Shown here piece by piece: positions 31,153 to 40,733 of a stretch of 64,000 nt of DNA (position 1 is its first letter; each line of letters opens with the position of its first letter). This stretch comes from a virus, in IMG/VR virus record IMGVR_UViG_3300031884_000002, positions 124,001-188,000 of that record; one strand, written 5' to 3'. A program made the position numbers and the translations under genes. Under the pieces are notes generated by a model. It ran no database searches and was not told the DNA's origin. It saw only the letters and a list, made by a program, of their open reading frames with translations.

Positions 31153-33738
31153 TCACCAACTTTCACTAAAATCAAATGTCTTAAGTGCCTTTTGACTACC
31201 TCGATTCGGAAGTTGCCTATTTATAGCACTATATATTTCTAATAATTTACTCTTTAATTCTCGTTCATACATTTTATTTTTATCGACATATTGTGCGATA
31301 AATTCTAATAATTTATCGGGGTCGGTATCATCTCCTTTAAATGCCACGCAATCAATGGCATATGGATTATATGGAAGCAAATATATCCATTTACACTTAT
31401 CCGAATGACGAATTAAATCATATTGTTTATTTAATTTCCAAATATTAAGTAAATCATTATAATTATTACCAGATTTAGCCGTTATAGGTGCTCCTTTAAC
31501 AATATCAAATCTATCTCTTCCTTTTGGAGAATAATGTTTATCTCCTTTGCGGGATATAAACTTAATTGAGCTTGTTTTTGCTAAATCTATAGCATCAATA
31601 GATGGTATCTTTTCTTCCATTTCCATTATTTCTTCATCTATCAATAATAAATCTTTACCTCTTAATATATCCTCTAAAACTTTACCTACAACTGACTTAA
31701 AAAATTTAGGATATGAACTTCTTACTGTATCAATACCCATTACTTTTACTTGACCAATGTTTCCTTGCTTATCTTTAACTACTGACATAGTTTCCATGTC
31801 ATATACTTTAAGCATGGCATATCGTTTCTTAGCAATCCAAATAGAACGTTCAGCAATAACATCGGGAACTATTTTAATACGATTTCGTGAAGGTGAAACA
31901 TTAAACACCTTTGGCACCATATACTCATAAAACTTATTTATTCTGTCGGCTGCTTCCGTTACAAATTTAATTGTATAATCGGTCATCTCCTCTTCCTTTA
32001 TATTTTCAAGTTTTCCTAATTCTTTAGTTGAAAAATAATTAGAATCAGTATCGACATAGATAATAAAATCATTTTTAGGAGGAGTTACTTTATACTTATT
32101 AAACTTTTTAACATATAAATCATTAACTACCTGTTCGGCATATTTAATAATAGTCTGACCTGTAGAAGTAACAGATGCGGCATTATCAATATCATAAAAC
32201 CTAAAGATTGGAAGTCCCAACACGCCATATACAGAATTAAGGAAAATCTTCTGTCTTAATTGACGACGATTATAAAATGCCGCCATTTCTTTATTTCCTT
32301 CTTTGGCATACTTTTTAGCTAATTTTCGATATTCTACCCGCTCCGAAAACCATTTATCCAATATGGTAGGTATAACCCCCAGTTTATTCATTTTATAAAC
32401 AACTCCGCTGGATGATACGGAAATACTATGATTTAACATCATAATATTAAACTCATCAATAGTATAAAGCATCCCGTTAAGATTTATTTCTTTAATATTT
32501 CCATTATTAAAAGAGTTCCAATCCCAATCCTTAACAACCCCTATTTTGGTATCGGGACTTATGTTTAATGACATGATTACACTCGGATAGAGAGACGTAA
32601 TATCAGCAGAACAAACCCATTCATAAATACCGGGAGTAGGTATTTTAACATATGCTCCTTCAAATCCTTCATCATCGGAGTTTTCCATCTCTTCATATGC
32701 TTCTCTACCGCCAGCCGGTTTATTGGGAGCAATCAATTTATTAGCATGTAAATAATCTACAATAGCCCCATCAATAAACCTCGATGACATTTGAAACCAT
32801 TCATATGGAATATGACCTTTATGACATACTCCAAGAGCAAGGTTTATATAATCATACTTTTCGTTTAACTCGACTACTACTTTAACATCGACTAAATTAT
32901 ATTCTACAAATCTATCAATATCAGTTTTATACAAAGTATCTAAATTTCCTTTATATGTTAATTTTTGATGTTTAAGTTCTTCATCTTTGGCTACATTGGC
33001 TAATGAATATGAAGACTTCATCTTTTCACAAAACTTTTTATATAAATCAATGTAATCGAGAGAAGATACTCCTCCTATAACCATTTTTTTAGTATATAGA
33101 TTTTGATATACTTGCCCCAATGGGGATAATTTATAAACGGCTGATTTTCCCAATACATTTTTAGCTCTATTATATAGATATGGATTATCGAAGAAGTTTA
33201 TGTTCCATCCCGATATAATAGTAGGATTTATATTCGTCCATAGATTTATAAAATAAGTAAGCAATTCAGTCTCGGTGCTAAATGATTTAGTTATTTCGTT
33301 TCCAACAGTTTTATTTTTTACTTTTTTATCAGGGTCTAATATAAGAGAATAATATTTATCACCGGTATAATCATATGTTGCTATAGCAGTGATTGCCTTA
33401 TCTCCTTGCATTACATCGGGAAACCCACCTTCGGTTGAAGTTTCTATATCATATATCAATATTCTATGACCTTTGCTAATATCATCATTATTTGGATATA
33501 AATCCAATAATATTTTCATTTCTGGGTTTAAATCAGATTCAAATAAGGTTGGGTCATTATCATCATAAGAAGTTATACGTTCAAGTTTATCCCCAAATAA
33601 ACTAACATAACATCCTATATCTGACTTTTTATATGCGTATCTAAAATCGGTAATAGGATATTGCTGCCATCTATCATCAGCATCATCCAATACCGATACC
33701 ATTCCATTATTTTTATTATTATAAATTGCTTTATACAA
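31153..33738 (-). CDS. family B DNA polymerase (T4 gp43-like)
   Basis: The 861-residue protein has a 3'-5' exonuclease domain with ILIYDIETST (near residue 92), a second exonuclease region WNINFFDNPYL, and polymerase motifs A (DITSLYPSVIMSLN, near 380), B (KIFLNSVYGVLG, near 505) and C (IYVDTDSNYF, near 560). Length and order are as in T4 gp43 (898 residues). It replicates the phage genome with the clamp and loader encoded nearby. No intein is seen. It overlaps the TrmH-like gene upstream by eight bases. Confidence 0.95.
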   Translation of the reverse strand: MYKAIYNNKNNGMVSVLDDADDRWQQYPITDFRYAYKKSDIGCYVSLFGDKLERITSYDDNDPTLFESDLNPEMKILLDLYPNNDDISKGHRILIYDIETSTEGGFPDVMQGDKAITAIATYDYTGDKYYSLILDPDKKVKNKTVGNEITKSFSTETELLTYFINLWTNINPTIISGWNINFFDNPYLYNRAKNVLGKSAVYKLSPLGQVYQNLYTKKMVIGGVSSLDYIDLYKKFCEKMKSSYSLANVAKDEELKHQKLTYKGNLDTLYKTDIDRFVEYNLVDVKVVVELNEKYDYINLALGVCHKGHIPYEWFQMSSRFIDGAIVDYLHANKLIAPNKPAGGREAYEEMENSDDEGFEGAYVKIPTPGIYEWVCSADITSLYPSVIMSLNISPDTKIGVVKDWDWNSFNNGNIKEINLNGMLYTIDEFNIMMLNHSISVSSSGVVYKMNKLGVIPTILDKWFSERVEYRKLAKKYAKEGNKEMAAFYNRRQLRQKIFLNSVYGVLGLPIFRFYDIDNAASVTSTGQTIIKYAEQVVNDLYVKKFNKYKVTPPKNDFIIYVDTDSNYFSTKELGKLENIKEEEMTDYTIKFVTEAADRINKFYEYMVPKVFNVSPSRNRIKIVPDVIAERSIWIAKKRYAMLKVYDMETMSVVKDKQGNIGQVKVMGIDTVRSSYPKFFKSVVGKVLEDILRGKDLLLIDEEIMEMEEKIPSIDAIDLAKTSSIKFISRKGDKHYSPKGRDRFDIVKGAPITAKSGNNYNDLLNIWKLNKQYDLIRHSDKCKWIYLLPYNPYAIDCVAFKGDDTDPDKLLEFIAQYVDKNKMYERELKSKLLEIYSAINRQLPNRGSQKALKTFDFSESW

Positions 33739-34294
33739 GAGTTTTAAACTTTCTTCGTTGTTTAGTTATTTCGTATAACACTATACCAGTACAAGTTCCA
33801 AGATTCAAGCTTTCAATAATACCATACATTGGAATGTTTATGCATAGTTTACTTCGTTCTATGGCAGTATCGCTTATTCCTCTGGATTCATTTCCAAACC
33901 AAACTGCTAACTTAGGATGGGTAAACTTACCTTCATCTAATAATACATTTTCCTTACCTTTGACGTGCGGAGACGTAACCACAGAAACATACTTATTTTT
34001 ATCCAAATAATCCAAACATTTATCAGTGGTAGGAAACACTTTAACATACGTCCATTTAATGGCAGATGCCGATATTTTATTTAAAGAAGTCCTATCTCTC
34101 ATGGTTTCCCATTTATCTGGTAATATTTTATTTCCATCTACCACATATAACTTTTCAACTCCTAATGCATTTACATTTCGGATAGTCGAACCTATGTTTT
34201 CGATTGTTTTTGGATTTTCCAAAACTGCAATTAAAGTAGTGCATCGTGTGCCTTTAACTTTATCTGCTCTAATTCTCAATGATGATTTTTCCAT
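33731..34294 (-). CDS. TrmH/SpoU-family RNA 2'-O-methyltransferase
   Basis: The 187-residue protein has the three SpoU motifs: NIGSTIRNVNALGVEKLYVV (near residue 35), AVWFGNESRGIS (near 128) and CINIPMYGIIESLNL (near 150). The SPOUT trefoil-knot fold binds SAM and methylates the 2'-O of ribose, most often in tRNA (TrmH type) or rRNA. Coupled to the polymerase gene by overlap. Phage-encoded copies are uncommon; tRNA modification would fit the phage's other tRNA-related genes (CUA tRNA, Pth2). Confidence 0.85.
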   Translation of the reverse strand: MEKSSLRIRADKVKGTRCTTLIAVLENPKTIENIGSTIRNVNALGVEKLYVVDGNKILPDKWETMRDRTSLNKISASAIKWTYVKVFPTTDKCLDYLDKNKYVSVVTSPHVKGKENVLLDEGKFTHPKLAVWFGNESRGISDTAIERSKLCINIPMYGIIESLNLGTCTGIVLYEITKQRRKFKTLV

Positions 34295-34297
34295 ATA

Positions 34298-34651
34298 TTA
34301 TTTAGGTTCTATCGAAGATGTTATTGATTGTTCTACTGAGCCAGTTATCTCTTGTTTAGGAGCCTCAATAGAGGAAGTGGGTGCGGGTGGCTTAGGAGTT
34401 TCAATTTTATTTATATCTACCTTAACATCCAATTTCAACATTAAAGATTTAAAAGTTTCATGTCCTTCCGGATTTATTTTTTGAAATGAATCTAATAGAT
34501 GTTTAATTAAAATATCTTTTTTAAGCCATTTCAAATGGGAAACCTCAAATTGTCTATGAATAAACGAAATTGGGTTTACCGTATTTATAATACTTAAAAG
34601 AAGACATAACTCGTCTTCGGAAAATGAATTGATTAATTCAGACAATAACAT
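34298..34651 (-). CDS. hypothetical protein, 117 aa
   Basis: The start is ATG 34651 (MLLSELINSFS), five bases behind a -10 box; an upstream ATG at 34684 would precede the promoter. Helical first half with LLLSIINTVN, then a proline- and serine-rich tail (KPPAPTSSIEAPK). No family recognised. Confidence 0.5.
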   Translation of the reverse strand: MLLSELINSFSEDELCLLLSIINTVNPISFIHRQFEVSHLKWLKKDILIKHLLDSFQKINPEGHETFKSLMLKLDVKVDINKIETPKPPAPTSSIEAPKQEITGSVEQSITSSIEPK

Positions 34652-34656
34652 ACTGT

Positions 34657-34684
34657 ATGATATCAAATTAAAGTTAAATGTCAA
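34657..34684 (-). promoter_or_regulatory. TTGACA-N16-TATCAT promoter
   Basis: Minus-sense TTGACA (34684-34679) and TATCAT (34662-34657), 16 apart. The ATG at 34651 is near the predicted transcription start, so it drives 34298-34651 and the TrmH and polymerase genes, probably leaderless. Confidence 0.65.
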
Positions 34685-35560
34685 TTACAAAATAATCTTA
34701 CTTGCTTTTTGGTCGCAAGTACCATCTTTAGCATATTGGCAATATTTGCAATTTTTCTTTTTTAATCCGGGAATTTTAGGATATGTTTTATCAGTCAAAT
34801 ATTCCCCATCCTTATTAAAACATTCATTAACAAACTTAGAAAACTCTTGTAAGGTTTCATCGATATCTGCTTTATGAGACGACGGAACAAATACATTCAA
34901 CCTAGTTTGAGGATAATTTGCATTTTCATAGGTCTTTCGTTTTAATATAAAAAACTCAACATTTATTTTACTTAAAGGAATATTATATTTCTTACTATAT
35001 AATGCTTTATATAAACGAAGCTGTGCCAATTTTGTAAAATCTTCTTTTTCAGAAGTCCATCCCCTGCCTGAAGTTTTAAAATCTACGATTCTAATATTAC
35101 CCGATAGTTTTTCCTTAAGAACTAAATCTAAAAATGAAGTAACATTCAACTTATTAAATATTGCTTCATTGATTTCAGTTTCAATTCCTAATAATTCAAA
35201 CTTATCACGAGGGAAATATCGGCGTCTATTTTCGGGTAATATAAACTCAGACAAAATCAAACGTCCATCTTCTACAAACTCATCCAATTCGGCTTTAGTA
35301 TGAGGGATTTTTTTCTTATCTATTTCCTGTTGAAACTCTGATTTAAACATAGTATTTAAATCTATAGAGGCTGCTTGAGATTCTCCTTCATTATACAAAG
35401 TTTTTAAATAATGTTGAATTGTTTCGTGAATTGCGGTCCCAAACGATAAATTAAGAGTATCCTCAAACTTTCGTTTATTTAGAATATAATCATTATAATA
35501 TTTATTAGGGCATTTGAACCAAGTTGAAAATTGAGAATATGATACTCTTTTATTAGACAT
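34685..35560 (-). CDS. Cas4/RecB-like PD-(D/E)XK nuclease with iron-sulphur cysteines
   Basis: The 291-residue protein has an N-terminal YSQFSTWFKCPNKYYNDY, histidine motif GTAIHETIQHYL (near residue 44), then RIVDFKTSGRGW (near residue 158; D and K of the nuclease site) and QLRLYKALY (QxxxY), and a C-terminal KNCKYCQYAKDGTCDQ. One cysteine early and three late match the [4Fe-4S] cluster layout of Cas4/AddB-like nucleases. In T4-like cyanophages and jumbo phages a similar gene lies near the polymerase, where it probably processes DNA ends in recombination-dependent replication. Confidence 0.8.
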   Translation of the reverse strand: MSNKRVSYSQFSTWFKCPNKYYNDYILNKRKFEDTLNLSFGTAIHETIQHYLKTLYNEGESQAASIDLNTMFKSEFQQEIDKKKIPHTKAELDEFVEDGRLILSEFILPENRRRYFPRDKFELLGIETEINEAIFNKLNVTSFLDLVLKEKLSGNIRIVDFKTSGRGWTSEKEDFTKLAQLRLYKALYSKKYNIPLSKINVEFFILKRKTYENANYPQTRLNVFVPSSHKADIDETLQEFSKFVNECFNKDGEYLTDKTYPKIPGLKKKNCKYCQYAKDGTCDQKASKIIL

Positions 35561-35566
35561 TTAAAG

Positions 35567-35595
35567 AGTATAGCAAGAAATAGAACAACCGTAAA
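35567..35595 (-). promoter_or_regulatory. TTTACG-N17-TATACT promoter
   Basis: Minus-sense TTTACG (35595-35590) and TATACT (35572-35567), 17 apart, ending 7 bases before ATG 35560 of the nuclease gene. Confidence 0.6.
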
Positions 35596-35604
35596 GTTAT
35601 TATA

Positions 35605-36303
35605 TCAACACTCCGTAGAACGTCCTAGATTTTCATCAACTGTGAAGGTAGTATTATATCGTTCATTAGTAGAACGTTGCCGCTCTATTGTTTTAGTATG
35701 TAACAATGCATATTCTTCTTCTTTTGGAAGAATTGCATATTCTTTAAACCCATCGATTCTCTCGTGTAATTTTCCAATCCACTTGATACGAGGATAATCC
35801 CGCTTAAATATTCTACTTTGATAATCTCCGATATTCCAATTTATCCATTTATGTGGATTATTAATATCCCATCCATAACGGGTAGCATCTTCCTGTGTTA
35901 CTCCTATAAAATTATTTATACGAGGAACTCTGTATAATTCAATGTTCGGATTACTTTCCAATAAATATTTGAGATTATAATATATCAATCTATCAGGTGG
36001 AAATTCATCCGCATCAATATGAAATATATAATCGCCACTAGATTCTTCTATACATTTGTTCTTAAAAGCGGCATAATTTTTGTTAAGTGAGTGGTAAAAT
36101 ACTTTTACATTAAAAAACTCTTTATTTAAATCTTTATATGCCAATGCTACATTTTCAGTTTCTTTTATAAAATTATCTTTATCAATGACTATTATAATTT
36201 CATCTTTACCGGTTAAACATTGGTTTATTTTACATAACAATTTTTGTAATGAATCAACTTCATTACAACAAGTTATACAATATGATATATTTGGATAATT
36301 CAT
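35605..36303 (-). CDS. family 2-like glycosyltransferase
   Basis: The 232-residue protein has a GT-A start (ISYCITCCNEVDSLQKLLCK), IIIVIDKDN, and the donor/metal site GDYIFHIDADEFPP near residue 95. A later ERIDGFKEYAILP fits an acceptor-side region. It sits alone among replication and sirtuin genes, away from the glycan cassettes. Confidence 0.75.
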   Translation of the reverse strand: MNYPNISYCITCCNEVDSLQKLLCKINQCLTGKDEIIIVIDKDNFIKETENVALAYKDLNKEFFNVKVFYHSLNKNYAAFKNKCIEESSGDYIFHIDADEFPPDRLIYYNLKYLLESNPNIELYRVPRINNFIGVTQEDATRYGWDINNPHKWINWNIGDYQSRIFKRDYPRIKWIGKLHERIDGFKEYAILPKEEEYALLHTKTIERQRSTNERYNTTFTVDENLGRSTEC

Positions 36304-36307
36304 ATAA

Positions 36308-36568
36308 TTAATATTGCTTTTTTTTCAATGCTAAATATAAGGCATCTGTCCTATCAGACGTATTATTTAAGTTGGATATTAACTCATCTCGGGGTTCAGT
36401 ATCGATATAACCATAATAACTACCACTCCCCAATATAAGTAATACATTATCATATATTTGAATATCGGGACATGCAGAACTAGTATAAGTAAACGTAGAT
36501 TTTTTTATTAAATCTTCATAATATTTAACTCTATCATACCAAAACTCAAACTTAGGCGTAATATTCAT
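36308..36568 (-). CDS. hypothetical protein, 86 aa
   Basis: Starts in a four-base overlap with the sirtuin stop. Contains tyrosine-rich YDRVKYYEDLIKKSTFTY and GSGSYYGYIDTEPRDEL. No family recognised; coupling to the sirtuin may mean joint use. Confidence 0.5.
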   Translation of the reverse strand: MNITPKFEFWYDRVKYYEDLIKKSTFTYTSSACPDIQIYDNVLLILGSGSYYGYIDTEPRDELISNLNNTSDRTDALYLALKKKQY

Positions 36569-37311
36569 AATTTTATATTATCAAATACTTCTCCACAATT
36601 TTCTCTAATAACCAATGATGCTCTATGGTCGTATGGTGTATTATCTCTATTTAATATAATCAATTTACAGGTATCGGATACTTCTTCTAACAATCCTGCG
36701 GCGGGTTGAACTTGAAGGCTAGACCCTATGGCTAATACTACATCTGCCAATTTTAATTGTTTCATGGACTCTTCAAATGTTTCATCATTTAACCATTCGT
36801 CAAATAACACCGTGTTAGGACGAATAATACCACCACATTCACAAATAGGAATGTCAGTAGTTTCCATTACTTTATTAAAATATTCAACCGTATATCTGGC
36901 TCCACATGCACTGGCACATTTGAATACGGAATAATTTCCATGTAATTCCAATACATTAGTATTTCCAGCAAGATTATGTAAATTATCAATATTTTGAGTT
37001 ACAACCGCTTTAAGTTTTCCTACCTTCTCAAGATTAGATAGAAACAAATGAGACCGATTTGGTTTTTTATCTAATAATACATTCATTCTGGTTTTAAAAA
37101 ACTTAAAAAACATAGGTTTGTTTTTTCTTTCTCTTAAAAATCTGCCGCTTAATATTTGTTCGGGAGAAAGACCATCGAAATCTTTCATATATAAACCACC
37201 CGAAGAACGAAAATCAGGTATATTGGATTCGGTTGATATACCTGCACCGGTAAATGCTACTATATACTTAGCATTATTTATATATTCTTGTAATTGTTCT
37301 ATATTATTCAT
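36565..37311 (-). CDS. SIR2-family NAD-dependent protein deacylase (sirtuin)
   Basis: The 248-residue protein has all sirtuin signatures: AFTGAGISTESNIPDFRS (near residue 20), TQNIDNLH (near 107), the catalytic histidine in ELHGN, a four-cysteine zinc site (CASAC, then CEC after about 30 residues), IGSSLQVQPAAG near residue 195 and NRDNTP. Such enzymes use NAD to remove acyl groups from lysines; phage copies are uncommon. The catalytic residues look intact, so it is probably an active deacylase rather than the NADase type used in defence. Target proteins are unknown. Confidence 0.9.
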   Translation of the reverse strand: MNNIEQLQEYINNAKYIVAFTGAGISTESNIPDFRSSGGLYMKDFDGLSPEQILSGRFLRERKNKPMFFKFFKTRMNVLLDKKPNRSHLFLSNLEKVGKLKAVVTQNIDNLHNLAGNTNVLELHGNYSVFKCASACGARYTVEYFNKVMETTDIPICECGGIIRPNTVLFDEWLNDETFEESMKQLKLADVVLAIGSSLQVQPAAGLLEEVSDTCKLIILNRDNTPYDHRASLVIRENCGEVFDNIKL

Positions 37312-37889
37312 TTAAACTTTATAGTAATAGTATCTACTTCTTTATTGGATGTTAATTTATCATTCGTAAATGTTTTATTAAAATCATTAAGTGTTTTATT
37401 ATCGGTTTTCAATAAATTATTATCAATTTCTAATTGTTTAATAGTATCTTCTCGATTATAATTTTTAAGTTTTAAACTTATAATATCATTTCCAAGTTGT
37501 TTATTTTCAGTTTCTAATTTAGAAGCATTATTCTTTAAATATATAATTTGATTTTTAAGGTTAAGATTTTCAATGCTGAGTTCAGACATTCTATCTGCTG
37601 ATTCCTTAAACAAGATATGTAATAACGCATTATCAAATAAAATAGGAGTATGTTTTCCGGTTAATATGAATGCATGGTTATTGTCTGTAAAGGGAATTGC
37701 CTCTGCACAATTTCCTATTTTTTCATTTAAGATATCTGCCATTGCACTATTATGCGTTAATACAACACATTCTCTACTATCACTTGACCATGCGTAGGCT
37801 CCGTTTAACATTTTAGTAGTATGACCTACTTGACGAGTTGCATCATAATAAGCAACTAATTCGTTTAACTTACTAAATATACTTGACAT
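37308..37889 (-). CDS. P-loop-like domain with long coiled coil
   Basis: Residues 1-90 include RQVGHTTKMLNGAYAW, a possible modified nucleotide-binding loop, and VVLTHNSAMADIL; residues 95-185 form a heptad-rich coiled coil (SIENLNLKNQIIYLKNNASK). Overlaps the sirtuin start by four bases. The first part resembles short phage proteins with RQxGHTT motifs. Function unknown. Confidence 0.5.
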   Translation of the reverse strand: MSSIFSKLNELVAYYDATRQVGHTTKMLNGAYAWSSDSRECVVLTHNSAMADILNEKIGNCAEAIPFTDNNHAFILTGKHTPILFDNALLHILFKESADRMSELSIENLNLKNQIIYLKNNASKLETENKQLGNDIISLKLKNYNREDTIKQLEIDNNLLKTDNKTLNDFNKTFTNDKLTSNKEVDTITIKFK

Positions 37890-37900
37890 ATTTTATTAAA

Positions 37901-39241
37901 TTATTTCATCGGGACAAGCTTCGGGAGGCTTATTTTCTTTAATTTTGGAAGCACAATTGCCGCTTGTCTAGCTATTTCAGGAACATGTTTATCCAATATA
38001 GAATGAAATTGTTTATCCATCTCTTCAACTGAAAATTTAGTAGTATTTTCAATTCGTAATTTTTCAGCTTTATCCAATATATCTTGATTATAATTAAAGA
38101 AATAAGATTTCATTTTTTCAGCCGCTTTATTATAATCAACCACGAACCATTGACTCTCTTTAACAAACCAATCATTTACTACTTCAGCCGGAACTTGTTG
38201 AAGAGTTCCTTCAAAAAAATCAGAATGTTCTGGATTCATATAATCTAAATGACCAGACCAATTTGGTAGAATAGTAGGTTTACCCAATACAGTTCCGGTT
38301 AATCCAGACATACCCCAACTTTCACCGTGACTAAAACTAACAAATACTTTAATTTTATCAGAATTAACCAATGCATTCATTTCAGAATCGGTCAAATCTC
38401 CATAAAACAAATAAACATTAGGAAGTTTAGCATTGGGAAGATTGTGTTTTACCATACTGGTAATATCATTTAATTTATTTACACAATCATGTCTATCTAC
38501 CACTCCTATCTGAGCACCATTCACCTTAAGTATTAAACATGGTGGATTTTCAATTCCGGCGAAGGCTCGAAGAAATGTCTCAATTAATCTACCAGTATCT
38601 TTTCTATCAGAATTACCATTTCCCGACCACATTCCACTATAATAGAAAGCAAATGTTTCTGGTATTTTTACCAATTCTTCTTCAATCGAAGGAAGTTTTT
38701 CATTGGTCTTTTTATAAATAGAAGTATTTATTCCCCATGGCAATACTTCGATTGATTTATTAAATTTCAATGGTTCTTGAGTTCCATTTGGGTTTTTCTT
38801 AACATATTCGGTTTTAAGTGCAACCTCTTTATTAAAATTAGACATAACTATACTCAAGTTAAATCTATTCATTCCCTCAATAAATTGAGGGCTTAATGCA
38901 GAGTTTTCAGTAAGAGCAGAAATACCAATGTTGTAATTTCCATGTGGTTGCCATTCGTTGGGAATACTCACATGAAAATATATGTCTGGTTTTTTATTTA
39001 TATTACCTCTAACAATTAAAGATAATAATTCTTTAGTTTCTGGGTCTTGTGCCAAATCTTCTATACTACGTTGGCCCGTTGCGCCCCAAGGGGTAAGAAC
39101 TATTCCCAATTGATAATCCTTCTTTTTACAATATCGCAAAAGAGATTTACCTATTTCTAATGAATATCTACCATATCCCGACGCAGTTTGCAATGCAGAT
39201 TGGTAAATTACTAATGGTTTATTATTTAATATGTCAGTCAT
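37901..39241 (-). CDS. GT4-type glycosyltransferase, 446 aa
   Basis: The protein starts with a GT-B N-domain (QSALQTASGYGRYSLEIGKS, an acceptor-side glycine loop), has VLPWGINTSIYK (near 175) where GT4 enzymes carry PHGID, and the donor-site VFVSFSHGESWGMSGLTGTV (near residue 300; E-x7-E region). Overlaps the split-dUTPase C-half by four bases, so these are co-transcribed. Sugar and acceptor unknown. Confidence 0.75.
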   Translation of the reverse strand: MTDILNNKPLVIYQSALQTASGYGRYSLEIGKSLLRYCKKKDYQLGIVLTPWGATGQRSIEDLAQDPETKELLSLIVRGNINKKPDIYFHVSIPNEWQPHGNYNIGISALTENSALSPQFIEGMNRFNLSIVMSNFNKEVALKTEYVKKNPNGTQEPLKFNKSIEVLPWGINTSIYKKTNEKLPSIEEELVKIPETFAFYYSGMWSGNGNSDRKDTGRLIETFLRAFAGIENPPCLILKVNGAQIGVVDRHDCVNKLNDITSMVKHNLPNAKLPNVYLFYGDLTDSEMNALVNSDKIKVFVSFSHGESWGMSGLTGTVLGKPTILPNWSGHLDYMNPEHSDFFEGTLQQVPAEVVNDWFVKESQWFVVDYNKAAEKMKSYFFNYNQDILDKAEKLRIENTTKFSVEEMDKQFHSILDKHVPEIARQAAIVLPKLKKISLPKLVPMK

Positions 39242-39804
39242 AAACTTTTCATCTTTTCTCGTATTTGTTCCTCATATGGTTTAATATGAGAAATATTTCC
39301 ACCGTGTTTTTTATACTCTTCGATAATATCAGAATTGGTTCGGGGAGGAATTGGTAATGTATTATTATGTGTTACGAATCCCTTAACATTAAGGTCAACT
39401 GCTCCAATAGATTCTTTGGTTATTGATATTATATTTTTATCATATTGTTTCGATAAATCAATTGCCGCATCTAATTTATCAATCGACTTAACTGATGGAA
39501 TTGGTTCTGGTTTAATATCAGTACTTCCAAATCCTTTTTCTGCTCGTTCGGTCTGTGATAATTCATCGACTAATTTAAACTCGTGAACAGTATATGCCGA
39601 AAATATAATTTGAGCCATTTTATCTCCAATATTAATTTTATATGGCTCTTTTCCAAGATTTATTAGAATAACTTTTATTTCTCCACGATAATCGCAGTTA
39701 TGTATTAAAAAATCATTACAAAAAAAATTATGATTATTCTCTACTGTTATATCATATGTCTTTTTTTTAACTTTACTTATTGATTTTATTGTTGATAATT
39801 TCAT
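39238..39804 (-). CDS. dut: dUTPase C-terminal half fused behind a C-intein
   Basis: Residues 1-36 are a C-intein: KTYDITVENNHNFFCNDF (block F) then LIHN (block G, terminal HN). The next residue is cysteine, followed by DYRGEIKVILINLG, GDKMAQIIF and RAEKGFGSTD, which are dUTPase motifs III (second part), IV and V. The N-terminal half, with motifs I, II and the start of III, is in the separate gene 40734-41240. Splicing in trans would restore GGTID-C-DYRGE, the conserved active-site motif. After motif V a further 90-residue tail of unknown type follows. The endonuclease gene 39773-40675 ends inside this gene's start (32-base overlap). Confidence 0.85.
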   Translation of the reverse strand: MKLSTIKSISKVKKKTYDITVENNHNFFCNDFLIHNCDYRGEIKVILINLGKEPYKINIGDKMAQIIFSAYTVHEFKLVDELSQTERAEKGFGSTDIKPEPIPSVKSIDKLDAAIDLSKQYDKNIISITKESIGAVDLNVKGFVTHNNTLPIPPRTNSDIIEEYKKHGGNISHIKPYEEQIREKMKSL

Positions 39805-40675
39805 TTATTATAGTTTTTAATTCTGTTTTGGAATAACATACATAAAAGTCATTGTTATATTTTAATTTAGCCGCTAATGTTTTTTCTATTAAATTTTTAT
39901 CTGGAAACCCCTTCATCTCAATTACTATTCGTCTTCCTGTATTTAATATCAACTCAAAATCGGGTAAATATCTTCGCATTTTTCCTTCACAATCAATATA
40001 TTCTATCACATCGAAGTTTCTTCGCCAAGTTTTTATATTTTCATTAGAGTCGAATATTGTCATAGCCTCTAACTCCAATCCACTTGCATAAAAAATATTT
40101 TTATAATATCCAGTTTTAAAATGATTAGATACAAAATCCAATTCTCCAGATTTACATTTATCCGCCAATGTTTTGGATATTTTATTCCTCCATATTTCGA
40201 AATTATCTTCGTCTCTAAAATATTTAGTACACCCCCCTTCTTCTCCCCAATATTTATTATAATTTTGCTTCATAAACTCCGAATGCTTTTGTAAATATGG
40301 ATATATTTCTTTCGTCCTTCCAGTTAAGTGTTTTTTATTTTTCTCTCCAATTAACCTAACTCGGTCGTCAATTTCTTTAGTTAGACCAATATTCCAATTT
40401 TTATGACCTTCTTCATATGTTTTTTTAATTATTTTACTCTGTCGTTCTTTTAACTCTGTAGTCCATTTTGTCTTTCGAGAAGCATTAGTTTTATTTCTAT
40501 ATAATGGATTTTTCCAATTTTCCTCCATCATTTTACTTATTCTTTTCTGTTCTTCATCTGAAACGACTGGACCATATGTTTTTTTATAAACATCAACTGA
40601 TAATTTATGAGTTTTAATAATATGGTCTATTAATCTTCTATTTGTCGTATGTCCGCATATTTCACATTTTATCAT
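39773..40675 (-). CDS. endonuclease gene between split-intein halves
   Basis: The 300-residue protein starts with a zinc-finger/HTH-like region (MIKCEICGHTTNRRLIDHII; YKKTYGP), has a long basic middle (NASRKTKWTTELKERQSK) and a C-terminal nuclease domain with ASGLELEAMTIF, RYLPDFEL and RIVIEMKG, a PD-(D/E)XK-type site. It lies exactly where a splicing-domain-embedded endonuclease would be, but as an independent gene with its own start and stop. Fractured genes made of two split-intein halves with an endonuclease gene between them are known from marine phage metagenomes; the endonuclease here is the PD-(D/E)XK-looking type. Confidence 0.75.
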   Translation of the reverse strand: MIKCEICGHTTNRRLIDHIIKTHKLSVDVYKKTYGPVVSDEEQKRISKMMEENWKNPLYRNKTNASRKTKWTTELKERQSKIIKKTYEEGHKNWNIGLTKEIDDRVRLIGEKNKKHLTGRTKEIYPYLQKHSEFMKQNYNKYWGEEGGCTKYFRDEDNFEIWRNKISKTLADKCKSGELDFVSNHFKTGYYKNIFYASGLELEAMTIFDSNENIKTWRRNFDVIEYIDCEGKMRRYLPDFELILNTGRRIVIEMKGFPDKNLIEKTLAAKLKYNNDFYVCYSKTELKTIINEIINNKINK

Positions 40676-40733
40676 AATATTTCCTTAGTAATCATTATCT
40701 ATGTATAAATAGCGATTACAAAGGGAAAATTCA

